Source: NCEH01 sp043195095
GTDB lineage: Bacteria > Pseudomonadota > Alphaproteobacteria > Rhizobiales > Xanthobacteraceae
Reading direction: 5' to 3' (one strand)
Assembly (NCBI RefSeq): GCF_043195095.1
Contig: NZ_JBAFWN010000007.1
DNA: 64,000 nt
Shown: positions 50,764-59,803 of the stretch, piece by piece
Layout of the letters: each line of letters starts with the position of its first letter
Position numbering within the stretch: the stretch's first letter is position 1
Notes under the pieces: generated by a model
Told to the model about the DNA's origin: nothing
What the model saw: only the letters and a program-made list of their open reading frames with translations
The model's database searches: none
Program-made: the position numbers and the translations under genes

Positions 50764-51924
50764 TCAATCGGCCCGGACCGGAACCGTGCGCTGCGGCGGA
50801 ATGTGGAGCTGAATGCGCTCGCCCTCCTCGAACAGGGCGTTGGGGAAAGCGTGCACGCGCAGGTCGCCGCCCGGCCAGGCAAGGGTGTAGTTGACGACAT
50901 CGCCGAGCAGCACGCGGCGGGTGACGGTGGCCGACCATTGGTTGGCGCGCGGCGGCGCCTCCCGGCGCATTTCCGGATAGACCGTGCGCAGTGCGGCCAG
51001 ATGCATGCCGCTCTTATCGGCCGGGAATAACTGCGGGCCTGCGGCGCACTCCACCAGGGCGTCGCCCACCTTCAGCACCGGCGCGCCCGAAGGTCCTTCT
51101 CCCGCATCCGTGCCGACGAGGATGTTCGCCGCGCCGATGAAGTCCGCCACGAAGCGGGTACAGGGCGTATCGTAGATATCGAGCGGCTTGCCGCATTGCT
51201 CGATATGGCCGTCGCGCATGACGATGATGCGGTCGGAAATCGCCATCGCCTCTTCCTGATCGTGCGTCACATAGATCGTCGAGAGGTCGAACTTGTGCTG
51301 GAATTCCTTGATCTCGTCGCGCATGCGCACCCGCAGCCGCGCATCCAGGTTCGACAGCGGTTCATCGAGCAGGATCGCCTTCGGGCGCGAGGCATAGGCG
51401 CGCGCGAGCGCCACCCGCTGCTGTTGGCCGCCGCTGAGATCGGTCGCCGGGCGATGGATATAATCCTCGATGCCCACCATCCGCAGCATCTCCACGACCC
51501 GCTGCTTGATCTCGCTTTCTGCGACCCGTTGAACGCGCAGCCCATAGGCGACATTCTCGAACACCGTCATGTGCGGCCAGATCGCGTAGCTCTGGAACAC
51601 CATCGACAGCTTGCGCTTCTCGGTCGGCACGTTGATGCGCTTGGACGAGGAAAAGACCAGATTTCCGTCGATGGCGATTTCGCCGGAGACCGGCGTTTCA
51701 AGCCCAGCGATGCAGCGCAGGGTCGTGGATTTCCCGCAGCCCGACGGCCCAAGAAGGGAAAGGTGTTCGCCGCGCCCGACGGAAAACGAGACCCCCTTGA
51801 CGACGATCTTCGCGCCGAACGCGGCGACGAGATCGCGCACCTCGATGTAAGCAGGTTCCGGTGCGGAGCGCGGCTGCGTCTCGCCGAAGGAGAGAGGCTG
51901 CGCGGATCGGTGTAAGGCAAGCAT
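50764..51924 (-). CDS. FbpC/PotA-type ABC transporter ATPase
   Basis: This 386-residue ATPase has Walker A GPSGCGKST, Q-loop MVFQSYAIWPHMTV, signature LSGGQQQRVALARA, Walker B ILLDEPLSNLD and His in THDQEEA, then a C-terminal TOBE-type regulatory domain. It powers the importer encoded by the next two genes. Such transporters carry ferric iron, polyamines, phosphonates or organic acids. The surrounding catabolic genes favour an organic compound. Confidence 0.92.
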   Translation of the reverse strand: MLALHRSAQPLSFGETQPRSAPEPAYIEVRDLVAAFGAKIVVKGVSFSVGRGEHLSLLGPSGCGKSTTLRCIAGLETPVSGEIAIDGNLVFSSSKRINVPTEKRKLSMVFQSYAIWPHMTVFENVAYGLRVQRVAESEIKQRVVEMLRMVGIEDYIHRPATDLSGGQQQRVALARAYASRPKAILLDEPLSNLDARLRVRMRDEIKEFQHKFDLSTIYVTHDQEEAMAISDRIIVMRDGHIEQCGKPLDIYDTPCTRFVADFIGAANILVGTDAGEGPSGAPVLKVGDALVECAAGPQLFPADKSGMHLAALRTVYPEMRREAPPRANQWSATVTRRVLLGDVVNYTLAWPGGDLRVHAFPNALFEEGERIQLHIPPQRTVPVRAD

Positions 51925-51938
51925 AATGCTTTCTCCTG

Positions 51939-53660
51939 TCAGACGTTAGCGCCGCGGTTTGCCATGGAGCGCACGAGGGTGAGCGCGATCAGGATGATCA
52001 AGGCCTGCACCACAGCGAGCGCGCTGACGCGCGGCATGCCACCGGAATCCCAGAAGCTGAAGATGGCCGGCCCCAGCACCTGCGTGCCGGGCCCGGAGAG
52101 GAACAGGGAGGCGCTGATCTCGCGCACCGACACCATGAACAAAAGCGCCCAGGTGGCGAGCAGGCCCGGCCGCAACAGCGGCAGGGTCACCGTCCGCAGG
52201 ATGCGGAACGCCCCCGCGCCGCTGATGCGGGCCGCCTCCTCCAGGGCGATGTCGATCTGCACCACCACGCCGCTCATGCCGCGATAGGCGAGCGGCAGGA
52301 AGACGATGACGTAAGCCAGCAGCACGGCGAACAAGGTGCCGTACAGCTTGAGCGGCAACGCCAGGATCATCCAGAGAAAGCCGATCGCGAATATGAGGCG
52401 CGGAAACGCCTGCGGCAGCATCGCCACCTGCTCCAGGAGCCGGCGCCCGTCGCTGCGCGAGCGGTGCGTGGCAAGGGCGACGAACGTCGCCAGCAGCACG
52501 CCGATGACCCCGGTGCCCACTCCGAGCAACAGGCTATTGATGATCGCCTGCTGGGTCGTGGGAAAGTCGAACATCACATATTTGTAATTGCCCAGCGTCC
52601 AGGCCGGGAAATTGAAGCTGATGGCGTTGCTCGACTGGAACGAGGCCACCAGCAGGGTCCCCATCGGCAAGATCAGCGACAGCAGGACATAGAGGGCGGC
52701 GATCGCGAACAGCACCCATGTCAGCCAGCCCATATTCACCTGCCGGGGGCGATAGTTCTTCCCGGAGATGACCGCGTAGGACTTCCCGCGCAGCACGCGC
52801 TGAACCAGCCAGACGGCCAGCGCCGTCATGCAGATCAGCACCAGGCCGAGGGCGGCGGCGAGCGGATAATTGGGCGGATAGCCCTGCAGCAGCACATACA
52901 TCGCATTGGTCGCGACGTAAAAGCGCGAGGACGTGCCCAGCATGGTCGGGATTGCGAACGAACCGATCATCGAGGTGAACATGAACAGCGCCGCGCTCGC
53001 GACCGCCGGCAACATCAGCGGCAGCGTGACCTTCCACGCCGTTCGCAGCTTTCCCGAACCGAAGATCGACGAGCATTCCTCAAGCGACGGATCCATGCGC
53101 TGCATCGCTGCCCCGATGATGAGAACAGCAACCGGCGCTTCGAAGATCGCCTCGACGAAGATGATTCCCATCGGGGTATAGATGTTGATCAGATGTGTCT
53201 CGATGCCGGTGATCGCGCTGAACATCCGGTTGATGAGCCCATCGCGCGGCGCGCCGAGTTGGCTCCAGGCAAGCGCCCCGACCAGCGGCCCCAGCGGATA
53301 GGGTATGGCGATCAGCAATTCGAACAGCTTTCGCCCCGGCATGGTGGTGCGGTGGATGATCCACGCCAGCACCACGCCGATCACCAGGCCGAGGGCCGTC
53401 CCGCCGCCGGCGACGACGAGCGTGTTGCGAATCCAGTCGAGATGGCCGGTCAGCGCGATGAAATTGTCGATGCCGTAGGCCTTGGCCGGAAATGCCTCCG
53501 GGTCTCCCACGTTGAACGCGCTCGTGACGAGCAGGAAGAAGGGGAAACCGAGGGTTCCTGTCAGCAGGACCAGCGGAATCCATACCTCCGGGCGAAGATC
53601 GAAGGCAGACGCGCGGGCAAATGCCGCGCGCTGCGCTTCCTGTTCGGACATAACCGACAT
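51939..53660 (-). CDS. FbpB-type ABC transporter permease (fused two-domain)
   Basis: This 573-residue permease holds two permease domains of about six helices each, as in FbpB/ThiP. Each has the coupling loop: ECSSIFGSGKLRTAWKVTLP in the first half and EAARISGAGAFRILRTVTLP in the second. Its start overlaps the stop of the binding-protein gene by one base (TAATG). It imports the same unknown substrate. Confidence 0.92.
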   Translation of the reverse strand: MSVMSEQEAQRAAFARASAFDLRPEVWIPLVLLTGTLGFPFFLLVTSAFNVGDPEAFPAKAYGIDNFIALTGHLDWIRNTLVVAGGGTALGLVIGVVLAWIIHRTTMPGRKLFELLIAIPYPLGPLVGALAWSQLGAPRDGLINRMFSAITGIETHLINIYTPMGIIFVEAIFEAPVAVLIIGAAMQRMDPSLEECSSIFGSGKLRTAWKVTLPLMLPAVASAALFMFTSMIGSFAIPTMLGTSSRFYVATNAMYVLLQGYPPNYPLAAALGLVLICMTALAVWLVQRVLRGKSYAVISGKNYRPRQVNMGWLTWVLFAIAALYVLLSLILPMGTLLVASFQSSNAISFNFPAWTLGNYKYVMFDFPTTQQAIINSLLLGVGTGVIGVLLATFVALATHRSRSDGRRLLEQVAMLPQAFPRLIFAIGFLWMILALPLKLYGTLFAVLLAYVIVFLPLAYRGMSGVVVQIDIALEEAARISGAGAFRILRTVTLPLLRPGLLATWALLFMVSVREISASLFLSGPGTQVLGPAIFSFWDSGGMPRVSALAVVQALIILIALTLVRSMANRGANV

Positions 53661-54739
53661 TACAGACCCGTCATCTTGTTCCAGATCGCCACGAATTCAC
53701 GCCGCCGCTCGGGCCGCATGTAGTCCTGGAAGTCCACGGGAAGCCGCAGGTGCAGCGTATTGATGTCGGGCAAGTGTTCGATATGGATATCTTTACGCGC
53801 CGAGTAGGATCCCTGGATATTGTTCCAGAGGTACTGACCTTCCTTCGACAGCATGAATTCGGTGAATATCTTGGAGGCGTTCGGGCGCTTCGTGGTTCCG
53901 AAGATGCCGATGACCTGGTTCACCGCCGGGACGCCGATCTCGGGGAAGACAGCTTCCACCGACTGCTTGTTTCGCACGGATTTCACATATTGGAAGATGC
54001 TGACCCGACCGCCGATCTTCAGATCTCCCCGCTCGATGTCCTGGGAAATCTGAGTGGAGGATGCGTAGGCGCGTGGATTGTTCTTGCCCAGATTGTCCCA
54101 ATAATCCTTCGGCAGGACATCCTTCATGGCGAACCAAAAGCCATAGGAGGTTCCCGCGGCGGAATTCTGGAACCCGATCTGCCCTTTCCATTGCGGATCG
54201 AGCAAGTCAGTCCATGTTTTCGGGCCGACCTCTTTCTTTACATAACGCGGGTCATACATCATCGGCCCGACGTTGACGTAGTATGTCGTCCAATATCCGG
54301 GCTCTGCGCTGCGATATTCCGGCGCATAGGCGTCGATGTCCTTGGGAATATATCGCAACAGCCGATTCTGGAGCCGCAAATTCTCCATGATCCCGGAATC
54401 GGAGGTGATATAGACATCTCCAGTCGTTTGGCCGGCGCGGAATTCCGCCTCCAGCTTGGGCAGGGCGGCGCCCGGCAGCAGGCGCTGCTGAACCGCATCG
54501 ACACCGGTCTTTTCCTTGAAGATACGCAGGAATTCGACGACATCGGCTTCCTGGTCCGCGTGCCAGACCACCACTGGCCCCTCGGCCTTGGCCGCCTCCA
54601 CGCTGGGCGGCTGGGTGGCCTCGGCATGCGCACGAGACACCAGATGCGGCATCGCGGACCATAGAACGCCACCTGCGCCCGTAGCGAGCAACTGGCGACG
54701 CGTCAGGCCATCGCGACGAAACCCGGCTGTGAGCTTCAT
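53660..54739 (-). CDS. FbpA-like extracellular substrate-binding protein, Tat signal
   Basis: This 359-residue protein has the twin-arginine signal LTRRQLLATGAGG and a type II binding-protein fold of family 1: GPVVVWHADQEADVVEFLRIF, GDVYITSDSGIMENL, YYVNVGPMMYDPR and a ligand-side GTSYGFWFAM. The two neighbouring Tyr that bind iron in FbpA are not obvious, so an organic ligand is possible. The start at 54739 has GGAGAG before it. A 23-base palindrome lies 48 bases upstream. It is the first gene of a six-gene operon. Confidence 0.9.
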   Translation of the reverse strand: MKLTAGFRRDGLTRRQLLATGAGGVLWSAMPHLVSRAHAEATQPPSVEAAKAEGPVVVWHADQEADVVEFLRIFKEKTGVDAVQQRLLPGAALPKLEAEFRAGQTTGDVYITSDSGIMENLRLQNRLLRYIPKDIDAYAPEYRSAEPGYWTTYYVNVGPMMYDPRYVKKEVGPKTWTDLLDPQWKGQIGFQNSAAGTSYGFWFAMKDVLPKDYWDNLGKNNPRAYASSTQISQDIERGDLKIGGRVSIFQYVKSVRNKQSVEAVFPEIGVPAVNQVIGIFGTTKRPNASKIFTEFMLSKEGQYLWNNIQGSYSARKDIHIEHLPDINTLHLRLPVDFQDYMRPERRREFVAIWNKMTGL

Positions 54740-54787
54740 CTTCTCTCCTCCCCGATGTTGTGCGCTTGTGCGCATCTCTTCGGACAT

Positions 54788-54810
54788 AGTTGTCTAATGA
54801 TTAGACAACT
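54788..54810. promoter_or_regulatory. Perfect 23-base inverted repeat, likely GntR operator
   Basis: AGTTGTCTAAT and ATTAGACAACT flank a single G, with all eleven pairs matched. It lies just upstream of the importer operon and 226 bases after the gntR gene reading the same way. Palindromes of this kind are bound by FadR-family GntR regulators, so the adjacent gene product is the likely binder. Confidence 0.7.
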
Positions 54811-55036
54811 TCAACACCTTTTTCGAAGCTCCCTGCGCAATTTCCGGGAGAATGCATTCCGGCCCGGCATGCGAAATCGTTGATACGCAAAGGCTTGGCC
54901 TTATTCGGCGGATTGGCGTTTGCCGAAGGCCGCAGAGTCCTTTTGTGCGCGGGGAGATCCGGGCAACCATTTCCGCCCGCCCACAGGTTAAGTCGTTTCC
55001 CGCCGCGGAACGGGCCTCGAGCCAAGCGGAAATCTC

Positions 55037-55786
55037 CTAAGCGGAAATGCCCTCGAACATGCGGCGGCGGGCGTTTTCGATATGCGCGCGCATGGCGTCC
55101 CGCGCGCCTTGCGCATCCCCTTTCACGATCGCCTCATAGACAAGCGTATGCTCGTCCTGAACCTGGCGGACGCGCGATTTGGGCTTCTGAAGCGACAGGC
55201 TGCGCGCCAGATTCATGCCAAAATCAATATGCGGGCGCAGCAATTCCATCGCGGAGGCGAAGAATTGGTTGCCGGTTGCCCGTGCCACCGCAAGGTGGAA
55301 ATCGTAGTCCGCCGCCGCCCCGAGGCTGCCGGTCTTCACGATCTCCTCAAGCACCTCCAGGGCCCGTGCAACCTCGGCAATCCTGGCCGCATCCCCGCGC
55401 GTGGCCGCGACATGGGCCGCCTCCCCTTCAAGCGCGACGCGAAACTCAAAGCACCGCTGCACATCGGCGATACTGCCCACCGGGGCGAACCCTAGGATCG
55501 CCTTGCTCGGCTGGCGCTGAACGAAGGTACCCGCCCCTTGCCGGGAGATGACGATCCCGTCGTCGCGCAGTCGCGCCAAGGCCTCGCGCACGATCGTCCG
55601 CGACACATTCAGCCGGTCGGACAATTCCACCTCGGTCGGCAGCTTGCTCTTCTCGGGGAATTCCCCGCTGACGATCAGCTCGAAGATCCGGTCATAGATC
55701 TGGTCGCTCAGCTTCACCGGCTTCGGCGCGAGGAGGGTCAAGGTTTCGGTCGACATGGGGATGGCGGTCTGTGCGCTTTCGGTCAT
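55037..55786 (-). CDS. GntR family regulator, FadR/FCD subfamily
   Basis: This regulator of 249 residues has an N-terminal wHTH (LSDQIYDRIFELIVSGEF, ELSDRLNVSRTIVREALARL, GIVISRQGAGTFV) and an FCD domain with DFHLAVARATGN, DEHTLVYEAI and RAHIENARRR. ATG at 55786 is used; a GTG at 55822 and an ATG at 55756 are also in frame. It lies between the importer operon and the divergent MaoC/ECH operon and could control both. Confidence 0.9.
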   Translation of the reverse strand: MTESAQTAIPMSTETLTLLAPKPVKLSDQIYDRIFELIVSGEFPEKSKLPTEVELSDRLNVSRTIVREALARLRDDGIVISRQGAGTFVQRQPSKAILGFAPVGSIADVQRCFEFRVALEGEAAHVAATRGDAARIAEVARALEVLEEIVKTGSLGAAADYDFHLAVARATGNQFFASAMELLRPHIDFGMNLARSLSLQKPKSRVRQVQDEHTLVYEAIVKGDAQGARDAMRAHIENARRRMFEGISA

Positions 55787-55822
55787 GGATCCATCATGGA
55801 ACAGCTTGCGGGAAAAGTCCAC

Positions 55823-55842
55823 TTGTCATACCAATGTGGCAA
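55823..55842. promoter_or_regulatory. Weak inverted repeat between gntR and the MaoC operon
   Basis: TTGTCAT and GTGGCAA are separated by six bases, with five of seven pairs. It shares TTGTC with the stronger 23-base palindrome at 54788, so it may be a second, weaker site. Confidence is low. Confidence 0.25.
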
Positions 55843-55888
55843 GACAGAGCGAAGAGGCCCTGCGGGGCTCCCAGCACAAGGGTGGACC

Positions 55889-56305
55889 ATGGAGGATACC
55901 GCGTTCAAGGAGGTGCCGCTCGGCACTTCCTCCGTTTTCACCAAGACCGTCTCGGAATCGGACGTTTATCTCTATGCCGGCATCTCCGGCGACTTCTCGC
56001 CGAACCATATCGACGAGGAATATATGAGCGGGGGCAAATATGGCCACCGCGTTGCCCACGGCACCCTGCTGCTCGGCTTCATGTCGGCGAGCTCCGCCAA
56101 CCTCTATCTGGGGCGCACCGTTTCCCTCGGCTATGACCGGGTGCGTTTCATCAATCCCGTGTTCTTCGGCGATACCATCCGCACCGAATACAAGGTCGCG
56201 CGCTACGACATGGAGAAGAAGCGCGTGTTCGCCGACGTGACCTGCACGAATCAGCGCGGCGAGCTGGTCGCAGTCGCCACCAATATTCGCACCTATGTCG
56301 GATGA
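55889..56305 (+). CDS. MaoC-type (R)-specific enoyl-CoA hydratase
   Basis: This 138-residue hot-dog protein has the hydratase-2 motif intact: YAGISGDFSPNHIDEEYM with Asp35 and His40, then GHRVAHGTLLLGF. It adds water to an enoyl-CoA to give an (R)-3-hydroxyacyl-CoA. It starts a forward operon divergent from gntR and is followed after 13 bases by an enoyl-CoA hydratase gene. Confidence 0.9.
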   Translation: MEDTAFKEVPLGTSSVFTKTVSESDVYLYAGISGDFSPNHIDEEYMSGGKYGHRVAHGTLLLGFMSASSANLYLGRTVSLGYDRVRFINPVFFGDTIRTEYKVARYDMEKKRVFADVTCTNQRGELVAVATNIRTYVG

Positions 56306-56318
56306 TCGGAAGCCGGCC

Positions 56319-57095
56319 ATGAGCATTCTGCTTCAGGACGAGACGGACGGCGTCGTCGTGCTCACCCTCAACCGGCCGGAAGCCATGAACGCGCTTTCCA
56401 GCGACTTGTCGCGCGAACTGCGCGCGGCGATCGACGCGCTCGCGCAGCGGCATGACGTGCGGGTCGTCATCATTACAGGGGCCGGGGCGCGCGCCTTCTG
56501 CGCCGGGGCGGACCTCAAGGAGCGGCGCGCCCTGAACGCCGACGAGAAATGGGAGCAGCGCACGCGCGGCTGGGAGGTGAACGAGGCCATCTGGCGGATG
56601 CCGCAGCCCGTGATCGCCGCGGTCCATGGCTATTGCCTCGGCGGCGGGTTCGAACTGGCCCTCTATTGCGATCTGCGCATCGCGGCGGACGATGCCGTCT
56701 TCTCCTTTCCCGAGATGACCCTCGGCGCCTATCCCGGCGCCGGCGCGGCCGTGGTGCTGCCGCGCCTCATCGGCCGGGGGCGCGCCAAGGAAATCTTCTT
56801 CACCGCCCGGCGCGTGAAGGCGGACGAAGCTCTCTCCCTCGGCATCGTCGAGCATGTGGTGCCGCCCGACCGGCTGCTCGCCAAAGCGCACGAGATCGCC
56901 GCCGCAATCAAGAAATCCAGCCCGCTCGGACTCGCCGCCATCAAGCAGATGATGAATTTCGGCACCGACCTTCCGTTCGAGCAGGCCAACGCGCTGAACG
57001 ACACGCTGCGGCGCCCGCTCGAAGGCACCCAGGATTATCTCGAAGGCATCGCCGCCTTTTTCGAGAAGCGTCCCGCTCGATTTGTTGGCAGGTGA
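56319..57095 (+). CDS. Enoyl-CoA hydratase/isomerase (crotonase) family protein
   Basis: This 258-residue protein has the crotonase pattern: oxyanion-hole AFCAGADLKE, HGYCLGGGFELALYCD with Glu112, and PEMTLGAYPGAG with Glu132. Both Glu residues of true hydratases are there. ATG at 56319 is used because CGGAAG precedes it; an ATG eight codons upstream overlaps the previous gene. It is three bases before an SDR gene. Confidence 0.92.
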   Translation: MSILLQDETDGVVVLTLNRPEAMNALSSDLSRELRAAIDALAQRHDVRVVIITGAGARAFCAGADLKERRALNADEKWEQRTRGWEVNEAIWRMPQPVIAAVHGYCLGGGFELALYCDLRIAADDAVFSFPEMTLGAYPGAGAAVVLPRLIGRGRAKEIFFTARRVKADEALSLGIVEHVVPPDRLLAKAHEIAAAIKKSSPLGLAAIKQMMNFGTDLPFEQANALNDTLRRPLEGTQDYLEGIAAFFEKRPARFVGR

Positions 57096-57098
57096 GAG

Positions 57099-57869
57099 AT
57101 GAACCTTCAGGGCAAGACAGCCATCGTGACCGGCGCCAGCTCGCCGGATGGGGTCGGGGGCGAAACCGCCAAGGCGCTTGCGGCGCGCGGCTGCAATGTG
57201 GCCGTGAATTATGCCCGCAATCGCGCCGGGGCGGATGCGGTGGTCGCGGCCTGCGCCGCCCACGGCGTCGACGCCTTCGCGTTTGAGGCGGATGTCGCGC
57301 GCGACGCCGATTGCCGCAGACTGGCGGAAGCCGCGCACGCGCGCTGGGGGCACCTCGACATTCTCATCAACAATGCCGCGGTGACCCGCCCGATCGCGCT
57401 CGGCGCGCTGGAGGATCTCGACGCCGCAGAGTTCCACCGCCTCTATGACGTAAACCTCATCGGCCCGTTCCAGATGGCCCGCGCCGCCGCCCCGCACCTG
57501 CGGGCCACGGGCGACGCGGCGATCGTCAACATCTCCTCGGTGGCCGGCATCACCGGCAACGGAAGCTCGATCGCCTATGCCGCGTCCAAGGGCGCGTTGA
57601 ACACCTTGACGCTTTCCCTGGCCCGCGTGCTGGCTCCACAGGTACGCGTCAATGCCATCTGCCCGGGCGGACTGTTCGGCAATTGGACCAAAAAACTCAT
57701 GTCGGAAGACATGTACAGAAGCAAATTGCATGAAGCGGAGACGAGCTTCCCGTTGAAACGGGGCGTCTGGCCTTCCGATGTGGCGCGTCAGGTCATCTTT
57801 CTTGTCGCGGACGCAACCACGATGACGGGAGAACTCATGCAAACGGATTCTGGCCGGCATCTTTACTAA
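57099..57869 (+). CDS. SDR family oxidoreductase
   Basis: This 256-residue protein is a classical SDR with TGASSPDGVGGE as the cofactor motif (two residues longer than usual TGASSGIG), NNAAVTRP, Ser147, Tyr160 and Lys164 in AYAASKGAL, and NAICPGG. It may oxidise a hydroxyacyl-CoA or a sugar. The operon ahead of it favours CoA substrates, and that behind it favours sugar acids. Confidence 0.9.
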   Translation: MNLQGKTAIVTGASSPDGVGGETAKALAARGCNVAVNYARNRAGADAVVAACAAHGVDAFAFEADVARDADCRRLAEAAHARWGHLDILINNAAVTRPIALGALEDLDAAEFHRLYDVNLIGPFQMARAAAPHLRATGDAAIVNISSVAGITGNGSSIAYAASKGALNTLTLSLARVLAPQVRVNAICPGGLFGNWTKKLMSEDMYRSKLHEAETSFPLKRGVWPSDVARQVIFLVADATTMTGELMQTDSGRHLY

Positions 57870-57914
57870 CGCATCCCGCCAAGAGGCGGTTTCATCGGAG
57901 TGCAGAGGCACATC

Positions 57915-59597
57915 ATGCACAAGCCTTCCAGCCGCGCGCGTGCGGCATCTCAAATCCTCGTTGATGCGCTCGAAGGTCACGGGCTGCGCCACGCCTTTGG
58001 CGTGCCGGGGGAAAGCTATCTGCCGGTACTCGACGCTCTGGCGGATTCGCGCATCGACTTCGTCGTGTGCCGCCAGGAAAGCGGGGCGGCCTTCATGGCC
58101 GAGGCAGCGGGCAAGCTCACGGGCCTGCCCGGCCTGTGCTTCGTCACGCGCGGTCCGGGCATGACCAATGCCAGCGCGGGCGTGCATGTGGCGCAACAGG
58201 ATTCAACGCCGATGATCCTGATCTCGGGACAGATCTCGCGCGGCTTCCGCCACCGCGAGGCGTTCCAGGAAATCGACCCGCGCGCCGTGTTCGGCACCAT
58301 GGCGAAGCTGGTGATCGAAATCGACGATGCCGCCCGCATCCCCGAATTCGTCGCCCGGGCCGTGCGCGTAGCGACGCAGGGGCGCCCGGGCCCGGTGGTG
58401 CTGACGCTGCCCGACGACATGCTCGACGAACAGGTGATGGTCGAGGACGTGCCCGCCTTCGAGCCCCTGGAGATCGCGCCGGGGCGAAACGAGATGGCGC
58501 GGCTGGGCGCGCTCATCGCAGCGGCCGAGCGACCGTTCGTGATCGTCGGAGGCTCGCGCTGGAACGAAAAGGCCGTGTCCTCGCTTGTCCGGTTCGCGGA
58601 GCGCTTCGATAGTCCCGTCGCCGCCAGCTTCCGCCGCCAGATGCTGTTTCCGAACGATCATGCGGCCTATGCCGGGGACCTCGGGCCGGGCGCCAATCCC
58701 AAGCTCGTGCAGCGCGTCAAGGATGCCGATCTGGTTCTGGCCTTCGGCGCCCGCCTCTCCGAAATGCCGACCCAAGGCTACAGCCTGATCCCGATTCCCA
58801 ATCCCGGCGTCCCTTTCGTGCATGTGCATGCCGGCGTCGAGGAACTGGGCCGCGTGTTCCAGCCCACCCTTGCGATCAACGCCACCCCGGCGGCCTTCGC
58901 GGCGGCGCTGGACGATCTGGAGCCTCCGGCCGACACCCGCCGGCGGGCATGGCGGGAAGCGGCGCACGCGGATTATCTCGCCTGGTCGGAACCGCTGCCC
59001 CAGGTGCCCGGGCCGGTGCAGATGAGCACGATCATGCACTGGCTGCGGCAGAACCTGCCCGCCGACACGGTGATGTGCAGCGGGGCGGGAAATTTCTCCA
59101 TCTGGCTGCACCGCTTCTACCGGCATCCGGCCTTCGGCACCCAGCTCGCGCCGATTTCCGGCACCATGGGATACGGCTTTCCGGCCGCGATCGCGGCGGC
59201 GCGGCTCAACCCCGGCCGCACCGCTTTGTGCTTTGCCGGCGACGGCGATTTCCTCATGACCGGGCAGGAATTGGCGACCGCGATCCAATACGGCCTCGCG
59301 CCGAAGGTGTTCGTGATCGACAACGGGTCCTATGGCACCATCCGCATGCACCAGGAACGCGAATTCCCCGGCCGCGTCTTCGGCACCGACCTGAGAAATC
59401 CCGATTTCGCCGCTTACGCCTGCGCGTTCGGCGCCGATGGCTTCACCATCGCCGACGACCGGGACGCGATCCCGGTCATGGAGGCCGCCTTCGCATCGAA
59501 GAACGCCGCGCTCATCCATGTGAAGCTCGATACCGAGGCGATCTCTCCGGGGACCACGATTTCGGCGCTGCGCGCAAAGGCGCGGGAGCGGGGATGA
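57915..59597 (+). CDS. ThDP-dependent enzyme (acetolactate-synthase-like)
   Basis: This 560-residue enzyme has three domains of the POX/acetolactate synthase fold. Glu55 in RQESGAAFMAEAAG activates ThDP, RGPGMTNA follows, and AGDGDFLMTGQELATA is the ThDP-Mg motif. It could carboligate or decarboxylate a 2-keto acid or act on an acyl-CoA like oxalyl-CoA decarboxylase. ATG at 57915 has GAGG before it; a GTG at 57900 is less likely. Confidence 0.9.
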   Translation: MHKPSSRARAASQILVDALEGHGLRHAFGVPGESYLPVLDALADSRIDFVVCRQESGAAFMAEAAGKLTGLPGLCFVTRGPGMTNASAGVHVAQQDSTPMILISGQISRGFRHREAFQEIDPRAVFGTMAKLVIEIDDAARIPEFVARAVRVATQGRPGPVVLTLPDDMLDEQVMVEDVPAFEPLEIAPGRNEMARLGALIAAAERPFVIVGGSRWNEKAVSSLVRFAERFDSPVAASFRRQMLFPNDHAAYAGDLGPGANPKLVQRVKDADLVLAFGARLSEMPTQGYSLIPIPNPGVPFVHVHAGVEELGRVFQPTLAINATPAAFAAALDDLEPPADTRRRAWREAAHADYLAWSEPLPQVPGPVQMSTIMHWLRQNLPADTVMCSGAGNFSIWLHRFYRHPAFGTQLAPISGTMGYGFPAAIAAARLNPGRTALCFAGDGDFLMTGQELATAIQYGLAPKVFVIDNGSYGTIRMHQEREFPGRVFGTDLRNPDFAAYACAFGADGFTIADDRDAIPVMEAAFASKNAALIHVKLDTEAISPGTTISALRAKARERG

Positions 59598-59803
59598 GCT
59601 GCACCGGCATCCAATCGAGACGGGGCCCCTAGGCCTCGTCGAGGGGGAACCCATGAAGACGCCAAGCGCAGGCCGTTCCGGCAGCCCCTTTGCGGCCGCA
59701 TTGCCGCCCAAGCGTCCCGCTCCCCTCAAGGCGCGGGGCGGCCGCCACACCGCGTTCCACCCTTGAGCGGCACACCCCCGCCCTTTCAAGCAAGGCTGGC
59801 CCC

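Noticed and set aside
47961..50894. A very long open frame (977 codons) on the plus strand
   Set aside because: It is antisense to the CoA transferase and flavoprotein genes, has His/Gly/Arg-rich content without motifs, and results from the third-position GC bias of the true genes.
53660..54739. Calling the binding protein an iron transporter FbpA
   Set aside because: The fold fits but the paired Tyr iron ligands are not visible and the operon is catabolic, so the ligand is left open.
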